The position numbers and the translations under genes are program-made. From UBA9676 sp963837105 (GTDB lineage: Bacteria > Actinomycetota > Actinomycetes > Streptosporangiales > Streptosporangiaceae), in the NCBI GenBank assembly GCA_963837105.1, contig CAWIMG010000024.1, forward strand, positions 1 to 64,000: a stretch of 64,000 bases of DNA, given 5' to 3'. The notes beneath the pieces were generated by a model. It had not been told where the DNA came from and ran no database searches. It was given only the letters and a program-made list of their open reading frames with translations. The number at the start of each line of letters is the position of its first letter. Positions within the stretch are counted from its first letter, which is position 1. This document shows positions 45,651 to 55,263 of this stretch, one piece after another.

Positions 45651-46933
45651 GGCCCCGGCCGGGTCCGGGGAAAGGCGGCGCGGCCGGCAAACTCGGCGGC
45701 GTCGTCGAGCAGTTCCTCGATCCGCAGCAACTGGTTGTACTTGGCGACCCGCTCGGTCCGGGCCGGGGCCCCGGTCTTCAGCTGGCCGCAGTTGGTCGCG
45801 ACCGCGACGTCAGCGATGGTGGTGTCCTCGGTCTCGCCCGACCGGTGGCTGATCATGCAGGCGAACCCGCTGCGGTGGGCCAGCGTGACCGCGTCCAGCG
45901 TCTCGGTGACGGTGCCGATCTGGTTCAGCTTGACCAGCAGCGCGTTCGCGGCCCGCTCGGCGATGCCGCGCCGGAGCCGCTCCGGGTTGGTGACGAAGAT
46001 GTCGTCGCCGACGATCTGCACCCGATGGCCAAGCTCCGCCGTGAGCGCGGTCCAGCCGGCCCAGTCCTCCTCGGCCAGCGGGTCCTCCAGCGAGACGATC
46101 GGGTAGGCGTCCAGCCATTGCGCGTACAGCGCGGTCATCTCCCCGGCGCTGCGGGTCGCATCCTCGAACCGGTAGCCGCCGCCGTCGGCGCGGAACTCGC
46201 TGGCCGCGGCATCGATGGCCAGCGCGATGTCGGTGCCCGGGGTGAACCCGGCCTTGCCGATGGCCTCCACGATCAGGTCGAGCGCCGCCCGGTTGTGCGC
46301 CAAGTCGGGGGCGAAGCCGCCCTCGTCGCCCACCCCGGTGGCCAGGCCATGCTGCTTGAGGACGGCCTTCAGGGCGTGGTAGGTCTCCGCGCCCCAGCGC
46401 AGGGCTTCCGCGAACGTGGCCGCCCCGACCGGGACGATCATGAACTCCTGGATGTCCACACTGTTGTCGGCGTGGGCACCGCCGTTGAGAATGTTCATCA
46501 TGGGCACGGGCAGGACGTGCGCGTTCGGTCCGCCCAGGTAGCGGAACAGGGGCAGGTTCGCGGAAGCCGCGGCGGCCTTGGCCACGGCCATGCTGATGGC
46601 CACGATCGCGTTCGCGCCCAGCCGGGACTTGTCCGCGGTCCGGTCCAGGTCGATCATCGCCTGGTCGATCCGGCGCTGGTCGTCGGCGTCGAAGCCGAGC
46701 AGCGCCTCCTCGATCTCGTCGCCGACCAGCGCGACCGCCCGGGTGACACCCTTGCCGCCGTAGTCCTGGCCACCGTCGCGCAGTTCGACCGCCTCGGCCG
46801 CGCCGGTGGAGGCGCCGCTGGGCGCCGCCGCCCGTCCCACCGCGCCGTCGTCCAGTTCCACCTCCGCCTCCAGCGTCGGGTTCCCCCGCGAATCGAGGAT
46901 CTGCCGGGCGAAGACGGCTTCGATGGCGGCCAC
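45647..46933 (-). CDS. eno: Enolase
   Basis: 428 residues from GTG 46933 (AGGAG five bases upstream), the normal family length. Motifs: ILDSRGNPTLEAEV, PSGASTGAAEAVELRD, VPMMNILNGGAHADNSVDIQEFM, GDEGGFAPDL, metal ligand Asp in IVSLEDPLAEEDW, KLNQIGTVTET and SHRSGETEDTTIAD (active Lys/His). Converts 2-phosphoglycerate to PEP. First gene of the eno-ftsB-DUF501-ppx run, itself after mfd, the lipoprotein and mazG. Confidence 0.97.
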   Translation of the reverse strand: MAAIEAVFARQILDSRGNPTLEAEVELDDGAVGRAAAPSGASTGAAEAVELRDGGQDYGGKGVTRAVALVGDEIEEALLGFDADDQRRIDQAMIDLDRTADKSRLGANAIVAISMAVAKAAAASANLPLFRYLGGPNAHVLPVPMMNILNGGAHADNSVDIQEFMIVPVGAATFAEALRWGAETYHALKAVLKQHGLATGVGDEGGFAPDLAHNRAALDLIVEAIGKAGFTPGTDIALAIDAAASEFRADGGGYRFEDATRSAGEMTALYAQWLDAYPIVSLEDPLAEEDWAGWTALTAELGHRVQIVGDDIFVTNPERLRRGIAERAANALLVKLNQIGTVTETLDAVTLAHRSGFACMISHRSGETEDTTIADVAVATNCGQLKTGAPARTERVAKYNQLLRIEELLDDAAEFAGRAAFPRTRPGP

Positions 46934-47038
46934 ACGTGCTCCTGGTGCGTTCGTCGTGGTATCGCTTACGGAGCCTAATAGAGCAGCCCTGCGCCGCGCG
47001 CCGGCCACGCCGTTCGGCCGGCCACCGCCCCGCCTTGG

Positions 47039-47093
47039 CATGATCACGGAATCCGGTCAGTCATATATCGCCTGAGCGGATTCCGTGATCATG
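47039..47093. terminator. 17-bp perfect inverted repeat between mazG and eno
   Basis: CATGATCACGGAATCCG (47039-47055) is exactly repeated as its reverse complement at 47077-47093, with a 21-base AT-rich loop. It sits just after the true end of mazG and upstream of eno. It may be a terminator or bidirectional structure, or a mobile palindromic repeat. No T-tract follows in either direction. Confidence 0.5.
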
Positions 47094-47095
47094 GA

Positions 47096-47812
47096 CTAGC
47101 CGTGGCTGGCCCGCTCCCAGGCGCGGACCCGGTCACGGTAGGCGCGGGCGGCGGCACGCAGTTCCAGCTCGGGGTCGAGCCCGGCCGCCCGTGCCCGCGC
47201 CACCAGCGCGAACAGCTCCGCACCCAGCTCGCTGACCGGCTGCCCGGCCGGCTAGGCGGAGGCCGGCCAGCTCAGGCGGAGGCCGGCCAGCCCGGCCGGT
47301 GCGCCGGCCGCTCCGGCCCGGCGCTGCAGCTGGGCCGCCAGGGTCAGCGCGGGCTGCCCGAACGGCACCGAGTCCAGTACCGAGCCGGGCTCGCCGCCGG
47401 CCGCCGCCCGCTCGGCCGCCTTGATCGCGTCCCAGTTGCTGATCACCTCGTCCGCGCCGGACACGGTGACGTCGCCGAACACGTGCGGGTGCCGCCGGAC
47501 CAGCTTGGCCACGATCCCCTCGGCCACGTCGTCGATGGTGAAACCGGTGCCATCGGTCCGGTCGGCCGCGATCCTGGCCTGGAACACCACCTGCAGCAGC
47601 AGGTCGCCGAGTTCGTCCCGGAGCGCGTCCGGCTCACCGCTTTCCAGCGCGTCCAGCACCTCGTAGGACTCCTCCAGCAGGTACGGCGCCAGCGACTCGT
47701 GCGTCTGCTTGCGGTCCCACGGGCAGGAGACCCGCAGCTTGTCCATGACCTCCACCAGCCGCAGCAGCGCCGTGCCCGGCGCCGCGGGCTGGCCGGGCGG
47801 GCCGGCGGTCAC
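47096..47812 (-). CDS. mazG: MazG nucleoside triphosphate pyrophosphohydrolase, with in-frame TAG
   Basis: The MazG fold with MDKLRVSCPWDRKQTHESL, LLEESYEVLDALESG and DELGDLLLQVVFQARIA supplies the EExxE/D-type metal motifs, and VVRRHPHVFGD-type sequence follows. A TAG at 47254-47252 interrupts the protein, but translation in the same frame continues another 51 residues (PAGQPVSELGAELFALVARA to AWERASHG) with clear family resemblance. The stop lies beside a 21-bp tandem duplication. The first 186 residues alone still hold the catalytic core, so partial activity is possible. Removes damaged or noncanonical NTPs. Confidence 0.75.
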
Positions 47813-47843
47813 CGCAGGCCCGCGGCGCGGGCCCGGAGCGGGC

Positions 47844-48518
47844 CTAGCACGGCGGGGTCAGCCCCGGCACCGCCGACGGCGAGGCTACCGCGCCGGGGGT
47901 CGCGGACAGCCTGGACACCGCCGGGACGATCGTGAGCTGGCCGTAGTCCAGCCGGCCGAACTGCGGGTTGACCCGGATGGCCAGGCTCTTGGCGGCATGG
48001 CACTGGACGGCGTCGAACTTATGGCCGAGTTCGGTCAGCGCCGCCTGCGAGGTCGGCAGCTGGCCCCCGTTCAGCTTCCTGACCACCGCCAGCTCGATCG
48101 CCTGGTAGCGGCTGAGCTGTGGCAGCAGTTCGGGCGGCAGCCCGTTCGCCACCAGCAGGGCGGCCGTGCTGGTGTGGTTCTGCCGGGCCTGCGCGTTGAT
48201 GGCCGCCTGCACCGTCTCGATCTGCGCCTGGGTCACGGTGATGTGGTTGCGGGCCGCCATCTCGTCCCGGATGCGGAACCTGACCAGCCATCCCAGCACC
48301 TGCTGCGGCGCCTGCGACAGCGGGAACTGCAGCTGGATCGCGGCCTTGCTGTGGTGATAGGCGGTGGTGAGGTTGTTCACCTCGCTGGTCAGGGTGGCGG
48401 ACGAGATCCCCTGGCTGCCGACGATCGCCGCCGACCCCATCTGGACCGTGCCGCAGCCAGCGATCCCGGCCAGCGCGGCCAGCACGGCGGCGGTCACTGT
48501 CATCGAAGTGCGGAGCAC
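47844..48518 (-). CDS. SurA-N-like lipoprotein (peptidyl-prolyl isomerase-associated)
   Basis: About 224 residues from GTG 48518 (AGAAGGG seven bases upstream). Lipobox LAGIAGC marks a lipoprotein signal. The mature part is mostly helical with a SurA N-terminal-like unit (VLGWLVRFRIRDEMAARNHI, TVTQAQIETVQAAINAQAR). It has no visible PPIase catalytic domain. Mycobacteria have a lipoprotein (LpqU) in this position but of different family. Likely extracytoplasmic folding or wall role. Confidence 0.8.
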   Translation of the reverse strand: MLRTSMTVTAAVLAALAGIAGCGTVQMGSAAIVGSQGISSATLTSEVNNLTTAYHHSKAAIQLQFPLSQAPQQVLGWLVRFRIRDEMAARNHITVTQAQIETVQAAINAQARQNHTSTAALLVANGLPPELLPQLSRYQAIELAVVRKLNGGQLPTSQAALTELGHKFDAVQCHAAKSLAIRVNPQFGRLDYGQLTIVPAVSRLSATPGAVASPSAVPGLTPPC

Positions 48519-48532
48519 GACGGGATCCCTTC

Positions 48533-51500
48533 TCACGCGTCCGTCCCGGCCGGGGCTGGCCGGTCAGGTCCGGCCGGGGCCTGCCCGGTCTCCCCGAACA
48601 CCTCTGCGATCAGCTGCGCGCACCAGGCGAGCAGCCCGGCATCACGGAGCAGCGGCGTGCCCGGCGGAACCGGAGCTGACAGCGGCCGCCCGGGGACGGC
48701 CCGGGGCACCGGTACGAGCATGGTACGCACCGCCGGCTTGAGCACGGTCTTCGGGTACAGCCGCTGCACCCGCACCTGCCGGGAATCGGGCAGGTCCACC
48801 GGAGCGAACCGGATGTGCGTGCCCTGCTGAGTGATATCAGTCAGCCCGGCCCGGCGGGCCTGCGCGCGCAGCCGCGCCACCGCCAGCAGGCCCAGCACCG
48901 GCTCCGGCGGTGGGCCGTACCGGTCGGCGAGTTCGGCGTGCACAGCAGCGATGTCGCCGTCGGAGTCGATCGCCGCGATCGCCGTGTACGCCTCCAGCCG
49001 CAGCCGCTCCCCGGGCACGTACTCGTGCGGGATGTGCGCGTTGACCGGCAGTTCCACCCGGACCTCCGGCCGTTCCGCGGGCCCGGAGTCGCGCAGCTCG
49101 CTGACCGCCTCGCCGATCATCCGCACGTACAGGTCGAACCCGACCCCGGTGATGTGCCCGGACTGCTCGCCGCCGAGCAGATTGCCGGCGCCGCGGATCT
49201 CCAGGTCCTTGAGCGCCACGTACATGCCCGCGCCTGCTTCGGTGTGCTGGGCGATGGTGGCCAGCCGCTCGTGGGCGGTCTCGGTCAGCTCCCGCTCCGG
49301 CGGGAACAGGAAGTAGGCGTAGCCGCGCTCGGTGCCGCGGCCGACCCGGCCGCGCAGCTGGTGCAGCTGGGACAGCCCGTAGGCGTCGGCGCGGTCCACG
49401 ATCAGCGTGTTGGCGTTCGGGATGTCCAGCCCGGACTCGACGATGGTGGTGGACACCAGCACGTCGTGCTCACGGTCCAGGAACTGGCTCATGACCCGTT
49501 CCAGCTGGTGCTCGTTCATCTGCCCGTGCGCGGCCACCACCCGCGCCTCGGGCACCAGCTCGGCGATCCGGGCGGCGGCCTTGCCGATGCTGGCCACCCG
49601 GTTATGCACGACGAACGTCTGGCCGTCGCGCAGCAGCTCACGCCGGATGGCGGCGGCGATCTGCTTCTCGTCGTACGGCCCGACCAGGGTGAGCACCGGG
49701 TGCCGTTCCTCCGGCGGGGTGAGGATGGTGGACATCTCCCGGATCCCGGCGACCCCCATTTCCAGCGTGCGCGGGATCGGGGTGGCCGACATGGCGAGCA
49801 CGTCCACCTCGGTGCGCAGCCGCTTGAGGTACTCCTTGTGCTCGACCCCGAACCGCTGCTCCTCGTCCAGGATGACCAGCCCGAGCCGGGCGAACCTGGT
49901 CTCCGGGGACAGCAGCCGGTGGGTCCCGATCACCACGTCCACGGTCCCGTCGGCCAGCCCGGCCAGCGTGGCGGCCACCTCCGCGTCGGACTGGAAGCGC
50001 GACAGCGGCCGGACCACCACCGGGAACGGTGCATAACGCTCGCTGAACGTGGTGTAGTGCTGCGCCGCGAGCAGCGTGGTCGGCACCAGCACGGCCACCT
50101 GGCTGCCGTCCTGCACGGCCTTGAAGGCCGCCCGGACCGCGATCTCGGTCTTGCCATAGCCGACGTCGCCGCAGATCAGCCGGTCCATCGGCACCGCGCG
50201 TTCCATGTCGGCCTTGACCTCGTCGATGGCGGCGAGCTGGTCGGCGGTCTCCACATACGGGAAGGCGTCCTCCAGTTCCCGCTGCCACGGCGTGTCCGCG
50301 CCGAACGCGTGCCCGGCCGAGGCCATCCGCGCCGAGTACAGCCGGATCAGCTCGGAGGCGATCTGCCGCACCGCCTTGCGTGCCCGGCCCTTGGTCTTGG
50401 CCCAGTCGGCGCCGCCGAGCCGGTGCAGGGCCGGCGCCTCGCCACCGACATACCGGGTGACCTGATCCAGCTGGTCGGTGGGCACGTACAGCCGGTCCGG
50501 CGGCTGCCCGCGTTTGGCCGGCGCGTACTCGATGACCAGGTACTCCCGGGTGGCTCCCTGCACGGTGCGGCTGGTCATCTGCAGGTAGCGGCCCACCCCG
50601 TGCTGCTCGTGCACGACGTAGTCACCCGCGCTGAGCTTGAGCGGGTCGATGCCGCCGCGGCGGCGGCTGGGCATCCGCCGGCTGTCCCGGCTGCCGGTCC
50701 GCTGGCCGGCCGAATCCGCCTCGCAGATGACCGCCAGCCCGGCGGCCTCCCAGCTGAAGCCGTGGCTGATCAGCCCGGTGGCGACATGCGGCACACCCGG
50801 TTCCGGCGGCTCATCGAGGTCGCCGAGCCGGGCGCCGAGACCCTCGGCCCGCAGCAGTTCGGTCAGCCGCTGCGCGGGCCCGTGCCCCTCGGTGACCAGC
50901 ACCACCCGCCAATTGCCGGCCAGCCACCGGCGCACGTCCGCGAGCGCCCGGCCGGTATCGCCGCGGTATCCCTCGGCCGGGACCGCGGTGATGCCAAACG
51001 TCTGCCGCCCCCCGCCGGGTTCGTCCGCACCTGCCGGGCCGTCGGCTGCCGGGCCGTCCCGGCCCGCGGCGCCGGGTGCCTCCCCGGCGCCGCCCGGCCC
51101 CGCTGGAATCAGCACATCCGCGCTCGCGAACGGGCTGACCGTCCACCACGGCTGCCCCAGCCGGTTGGCCGTGGCCCGGACGTCGGTGATCGACCGGAAG
51201 GCCGCGCCGCCGAGGTCGATCGGGACCTGGCCCCCGGCGGCCGCGTTCACCCAGGACGCGGCCAGGAACTCCTGGCTGGTGCGGACCAGATCCGCCGCCC
51301 TGGCCCGGATCCGCTCCGGGTCGCAGGCCAGCACGGCCGCGGCCGGGGGCAGGCAGTCGAGCAGCAGTTCCATCCGCCCGGCCAGCACCGGGGCGAACGC
51401 CTCCATGCCGTCTACGCTGATGCCGTCGGCCAGCTTGCCGAGCACGTCGGTGAGCCCGGGATGGTCCTCGGCCAGCTGCTTGGCCCGGTCCCGGACCTGC

Positions 51501-52270
51501 GGGGTGAGCAGCAGCTCGCGGCAGGGCGGGGCCCACAGGCTGTCCACGGCCCCCAGGCTGCGCTGGTCGGCGACCCGGAACTGGCGGATCTCCTCGACCT
51601 GGTCGCCGAAGAACTCGGCCCGCAGCGGGTGCTCCTCGGTGGGCGGGAACACGTCCACGATCCCGCCCCGGACGGCCAGTTCACCGCGGCGCTCGACCAT
51701 GTCGGCCCGGGTGTAGCCGATGTCGACCAGGCTGGTGATCACGTCGCCCAGGTCGGCGGACTGGCCGGGGCGCAGTGACACCGGCGCGATGTCGCCCAGC
51801 CCGGCGACGAGCGGCTGCAGCAGGCCCCGGATCGGGGTGATCACCACCCGGAGCGGCCCGGTGCGGGGACCGGACGGGTCGGGGTGGGCGAGCCGGCGCA
51901 AGACCGCGAGCCGGCGGCCGCAGGTGTCCGAGGCCGGGGAGATCCGCTCGTGCGGGAGGGTCTCCCAGGCCGGGAAGTAGGCCACCTGGTCACCGGGCAG
52001 CAAGGAGGTCAGCCCGTCGGTGAGTTCCTCGGCCTCACGGGCGTTGGCGGTGACGGCGAGCACGAACCCGCCCTGGCCGGCCTGCCCGGGTGAGCTGGCC
52101 AGGGCGGCGGCCAGGAATGGCCGGAGCGCGGGCGGGGCAACGAAGTCGCCACCGCCGGCCCCGGTCCGGCCCTGGCCGGCGCGATCCGCCTCGCCGGCGC
52201 TCGCCGTGCCGAGCGCCGCGGCCAGCACGGGATCACGGCTGATAACGCTGAGTAGTCCGGCGAGGCTCAC
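48533..52270 (-). CDS. mfd: Transcription-repair coupling factor Mfd
   Basis: 1245 residues from GTG 52270; the start VSLAGLLSVI matches the family. N-terminal UvrB-homology module with AYFPAWETLPHERISP, then a low-complexity insert (about residues 410-450), the RNA polymerase interaction domain (LSAGDYVVHEQHGVGRYL), and the translocase with Walker A GDVGYGKTEIA, DEEQRFGV (DEEQ box), SATPIPRTLE and QLRGRVGRG. Evicts stalled RNA polymerase and recruits UvrA. Its stop overlaps the following lipoprotein start region. Confidence 0.97.
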   Translation of the reverse strand: MSLAGLLSVISRDPVLAAALGTASAGEADRAGQGRTGAGGGDFVAPPALRPFLAAALASSPGQAGQGGFVLAVTANAREAEELTDGLTSLLPGDQVAYFPAWETLPHERISPASDTCGRRLAVLRRLAHPDPSGPRTGPLRVVITPIRGLLQPLVAGLGDIAPVSLRPGQSADLGDVITSLVDIGYTRADMVERRGELAVRGGIVDVFPPTEEHPLRAEFFGDQVEEIRQFRVADQRSLGAVDSLWAPPCRELLLTPQVRDRAKQLAEDHPGLTDVLGKLADGISVDGMEAFAPVLAGRMELLLDCLPPAAAVLACDPERIRARAADLVRTSQEFLAASWVNAAAGGQVPIDLGGAAFRSITDVRATANRLGQPWWTVSPFASADVLIPAGPGGAGEAPGAAGRDGPAADGPAGADEPGGGRQTFGITAVPAEGYRGDTGRALADVRRWLAGNWRVVLVTEGHGPAQRLTELLRAEGLGARLGDLDEPPEPGVPHVATGLISHGFSWEAAGLAVICEADSAGQRTGSRDSRRMPSRRRGGIDPLKLSAGDYVVHEQHGVGRYLQMTSRTVQGATREYLVIEYAPAKRGQPPDRLYVPTDQLDQVTRYVGGEAPALHRLGGADWAKTKGRARKAVRQIASELIRLYSARMASAGHAFGADTPWQRELEDAFPYVETADQLAAIDEVKADMERAVPMDRLICGDVGYGKTEIAVRAAFKAVQDGSQVAVLVPTTLLAAQHYTTFSERYAPFPVVVRPLSRFQSDAEVAATLAGLADGTVDVVIGTHRLLSPETRFARLGLVILDEEQRFGVEHKEYLKRLRTEVDVLAMSATPIPRTLEMGVAGIREMSTILTPPEERHPVLTLVGPYDEKQIAAAIRRELLRDGQTFVVHNRVASIGKAAARIAELVPEARVVAAHGQMNEHQLERVMSQFLDREHDVLVSTTIVESGLDIPNANTLIVDRADAYGLSQLHQLRGRVGRGTERGYAYFLFPPERELTETAHERLATIAQHTEAGAGMYVALKDLEIRGAGNLLGGEQSGHITGVGFDLYVRMIGEAVSELRDSGPAERPEVRVELPVNAHIPHEYVPGERLRLEAYTAIAAIDSDGDIAAVHAELADRYGPPPEPVLGLLAVARLRAQARRAGLTDITQQGTHIRFAPVDLPDSRQVRVQRLYPKTVLKPAVRTMLVPVPRAVPGRPLSAPVPPGTPLLRDAGLLAWCAQLIAEVFGETGQAPAGPDRPAPAGTDA

Positions 52271-52442
52271 GGGTATCCCGGGGTAGGCAGCACAAACGCC
52301 CGCCACCGGCGCCACGATGCCCTGCCCCGGGACGGGACACTCACCAGTTTATGGCCTAGCCACCGGGGCTATGGCAAGATGCCGGGGATACGGGGTGTTT
52401 CCCAGATCGCTGCCACTGGAGAAGGTAAGGGCTGATGAAGCC

Positions 52443-53345
52443 GTGGCGCCGGTGAACGAGGCCGGCATGGAGCCCGCACCCGCCGTCACCATCCTCCCCC
52501 GCCAGGACAAGGTCACGGCTGCTGCTGCCGCGCGGCCAGCACCGGCGGCCGCGCCGCCCGCCGCCCAGGCCCGGCCGGCCAGCCCGGACGGGGACCAGGC
52601 GGGCGGCGGCCGGGCGGATGGCGGCCAGCCGGACGATGACCTGTTCGCCCGGTATACCCGCAGCCTGGTCGCCGAGCGATCCGGCCGCCCGGTCGCCATC
52701 TTGCAGGCGGGCTGTACCACGGCCGGGACCGACCTGGGGGTGCCCGTGCTGCGGGCGGCCGGGGCCGAGATCGCGGTGACCCTCGTCGACGACGACCAGC
52801 CGGTGACCCGGGCGGCGGCGGGCCAGGACGAGAGCATGGCCGAGTGTGTGCTGGGCGATCTGCGCACCGTGCCGCTGCCGCAGCGCTCGTTCGACATCGT
52901 GCTGTGCGTCCTGCTGCTGCAGCGGATTCAGCACGCCGAACTCGTGCTCGACCGGCTGGCCGGGGCGCTGCGGCCGGGCGGGCTGCTGCTGCTGCGGTTC
53001 GCCGACCGGGACAGCGCCGGCGGTTTCCTGGACCGGGTGCTGCCCGGGGCAGCCAGGCGGATGGTCTGGCGGCGGCGCCATCCTGGCCAGCCAGGCCCGT
53101 ACCCGGCGGTGTACGAACGGCTGTCCTCGGCGAAGGGCCTGCAGTCGTACCTGCCGATGCGGGGGCTGGTGATCGCCGAGCGGCGGCCGGTGGGCGGCCG
53201 CGCGGGCGGGCTCGCCGGGCCGGCCTTCTTCCCGGCGGCGGCGGCACTGGCCGCCCGGCTGTCCGGGGGGCGGCTGACCGACGCGCACGAGGAACTGCTG
53301 TACGTTCTGCGCAAGCCCGAGGACCTGTTCGCCCGGGTACTCTGA
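52443..53345 (+). CDS. Class I SAM-dependent methyltransferase-like protein
   Basis: About 300 residues. After an Ala/Pro-rich N-terminus (about 60 residues) comes a Rossmann fold with a degenerate motif I (AILQAGCTTAGTDLG instead of xGxGxG), TLVDDDQPV, GDLRTVPLPQRSFDIVLCVLLLQRI and LRPGGLLLLRFADR. The poor glycine loop means SAM binding is not certain. The substrate is unknown. GTG 52443 is used as start; ATG 52467 is the next candidate. Only 74 bases separate it from the APS kinase gene. Confidence 0.7.
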   Translation: MAPVNEAGMEPAPAVTILPRQDKVTAAAAARPAPAAAPPAAQARPASPDGDQAGGGRADGGQPDDDLFARYTRSLVAERSGRPVAILQAGCTTAGTDLGVPVLRAAGAEIAVTLVDDDQPVTRAAAGQDESMAECVLGDLRTVPLPQRSFDIVLCVLLLQRIQHAELVLDRLAGALRPGGLLLLRFADRDSAGGFLDRVLPGAARRMVWRRRHPGQPGPYPAVYERLSSAKGLQSYLPMRGLVIAERRPVGGRAGGLAGPAFFPAAAALAARLSGGRLTDAHEELLYVLRKPEDLFARVL

Positions 53346-53419
53346 CCTGCCGGGAAGCGGATGCGCGCGACGGAAGCGGAAGCGTGCGATACAGACGGCA
53401 GTGCGCGACGGAGGTGGCA

Positions 53420-55006
53420 GTGACCGCTGAGGCTGCGGCCGGGCTGATGCCCGGTCTGGCGGGCCTGCCTGCCTGGACCCTCGGCGAGTATCAGCTCGCC
53501 GACCTGGAAATGCTGCTGTCCGGCGCGTTCGCGCCACTGACCGGGTTCATGTCGGCGGCGGACGCCGCATCCGTGGCCGAGCGGGGCGCGCTGTCGGACG
53601 GGACCGCCTGGCCGGTCCCGGTCACCCTGGAGGTGCCCGAGGCAGCGGTGCCGCCGGGCCAGCGGCGGCTGGTGCTGAACGACCCCGAGGGTGTGCCGCT
53701 GGCCGTGCTCGACATCACCGGCCAATCGCCGGCGGACCCGCCGCAGCCGGCCGCAGCTGAGCGGGCTGGCCGCCATACCCGGCTGGCCGCCCCGGACGGG
53801 ATTAGCCTGGTCCAGCTGGCCGGCCCGGTGACCGCCTGCCGGGAGCCGGAGCATGGCCCGTTCCGGCAGCTGCGCAGGCCGCCCGCGCAGGTGCGCGCGG
53901 AACTGGCGGACAGCCCCGTGCTCGCCTTCGTCACCCGCCGCCCGCTCAACGCGCGGCAGATCGGCCAGCTGCGCCATGCGGCGGGCCAGTTGCGGGCGCG
54001 GCTGCTGCTGCTTCCCCTGGTCAGCGGCCCGGCGGAGGTCGTGGTCCGGCCCGAGGCGCTGATCCGGGCCGTCCTTGCCGCCACCCGGCATCTGCCGCCG
54101 GGCACCCTGGTCGTGCCGGTGCCGCTGGCGCCGCGGGAGGTGGCCGCCGACCGCGAACTCGCACTGCAGGCGCTGGTGGCCGCCGGATACGGCGCCACCC
54201 ACCTGTTCACCGACGGGCCCGCGCCGGGCAGCCCGGCCGCCATACCGGTGGTGCCAGCCGGCGACTGGGCCTACGACCGGGCGGCGGAGGTCTGGCGCCC
54301 GCTGGCCCTGATTGAGCCCGGGCTGGAACGCGCCGACCTGGCGCTGGGTGAACTGGAGGATCTGCTCGACCGGGGGGAGGACGTGCCCGCCTGGTTCACA
54401 CCGCCGGCGGTGGCCACCGAGCTGCGCCGGGCCCGGCCGCCCCGGGGCGAGCGCGGCCTGGTGGTCTTCCTGACTGGCCTGTCCGGGTCGGGCAAGTCCA
54501 CCATCGCCCGCGACCTGCGGGATGCACTGAGCGAGCGCGGCGACCGGACGGTCTCGCTGCTGGACGGGGACCTGGTCCGTGACCTGCTGTCGGCGGGACT
54601 GACCTTCTCCCGGGCGGACCGGGATCTCAACATCGCCCGGATCGGCTTTGTGGCCACCGAGGTGGCCAGGCATGGCGGCATCGCCATCTGTGCCCCGATC
54701 GCCCCTTACGCGCAGGCCCGGGCACGGGTCCGCGCCATGGCCCGGGAGGTGGGCGACTTCCTGCTGATCCACGTGGCCACGCCGGTGGAGGTATGTGAAG
54801 CCCGCGACCGCAAGGGCCTGTACGCGAAGGCCAGGGCGGGGCTGATCGGCAACTTCACCGGCGTGTCCGACCCGTATGAGGAACCCACTGACGCCGAGCT
54901 CACCATCGACACCTCGGTGATGTCCCGGCAGCAATCTGTCGAGGCGATTCTCCGCCTGCTCACCGCCGGTGGCTGGCTGGCCGGCGACCCGGGCAAGGCC
55001 GGCTAG
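53420..55006 (+). CDS. cysC: Sulfurylase-like domain fused to adenylylsulfate (APS) kinase
   Basis: 528 residues from GTG 53420 (GGAGGT four bases upstream). The N-terminal about 330 residues resemble the PUA and catalytic domains of ATP sulfurylase: GFMSAADAASVAERG, LAFVTRRPLNARQIGQL and ATHLFTDG. The HxxH that makes ATP sulfurylase active is missing (RRPLNARQI instead of RNPxHxxHE), as is the GRDHAG motif, so the sulfurylase half looks inactive. The C-terminal APS kinase is complete: FLTGLSGSGKSTIARDL (P-loop at residue 353), LLDGDLVRDLLSAGLTFSRADRDLN and the later EVCEARDRKGLYAKARAG. It makes PAPS. Confidence 0.85.
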   Translation: MTAEAAAGLMPGLAGLPAWTLGEYQLADLEMLLSGAFAPLTGFMSAADAASVAERGALSDGTAWPVPVTLEVPEAAVPPGQRRLVLNDPEGVPLAVLDITGQSPADPPQPAAAERAGRHTRLAAPDGISLVQLAGPVTACREPEHGPFRQLRRPPAQVRAELADSPVLAFVTRRPLNARQIGQLRHAAGQLRARLLLLPLVSGPAEVVVRPEALIRAVLAATRHLPPGTLVVPVPLAPREVAADRELALQALVAAGYGATHLFTDGPAPGSPAAIPVVPAGDWAYDRAAEVWRPLALIEPGLERADLALGELEDLLDRGEDVPAWFTPPAVATELRRARPPRGERGLVVFLTGLSGSGKSTIARDLRDALSERGDRTVSLLDGDLVRDLLSAGLTFSRADRDLNIARIGFVATEVARHGGIAICAPIAPYAQARARVRAMAREVGDFLLIHVATPVEVCEARDRKGLYAKARAGLIGNFTGVSDPYEEPTDAELTIDTSVMSRQQSVEAILRLLTAGGWLAGDPGKAG

Positions 55007-55251
55007 GCGTCGTCGGAGTCCTCGGACCGGGCGCCGTCGTCGATCCGTGAGCGCAGCGAACGGAACCGGCTCACCAGCGCGCCGGACATGGCATCCCGCT
55101 GGCGCGACAGCACCACATAGCTCGCCACCCCGCTGACCACCAGGGCCAGCCCGAGCAGCAGCAGCCCGCGGGCCCCGGCCAGGTAGAACAGCCCGGCCGC
55201 GAGCAGGAAGAGCACGAACCGCGCCGTGGTGTAGGCAAGTGTCGCTCGCAT
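55003..55251 (-). CDS. DUF4229 small membrane protein
   Basis: 82 residues with two closely spaced membrane helices (about residues 10-28 and 29-48), then VVLSRQRDAMSGAL and a charged C-terminus ending SEDSDDA. Matches the DUF4229 family of actinobacterial membrane proteins of unknown function. Convergent with the APS kinase gene, overlapping four bases. Confidence 0.82.
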   Translation of the reverse strand: MRATLAYTTARFVLFLLAAGLFYLAGARGLLLLGLALVVSGVASYVVLSRQRDAMSGALVSRFRSLRSRIDDGARSEDSDDA

Positions 55252-55263
55252 GACGGGGCCAGC

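Noticed and set aside
48815..51778. A 987-codon plus-strand open frame opposite mfd
   Set aside because: Low-complexity Arg/Gly/His/Val sequence, antisense to a certain Mfd, and no ribosome site. Shadow frame.
52443..53345. Confident substrate for the methyltransferase
   Set aside because: The SAM-binding glycine loop is degenerate and neighbours do not define a pathway.
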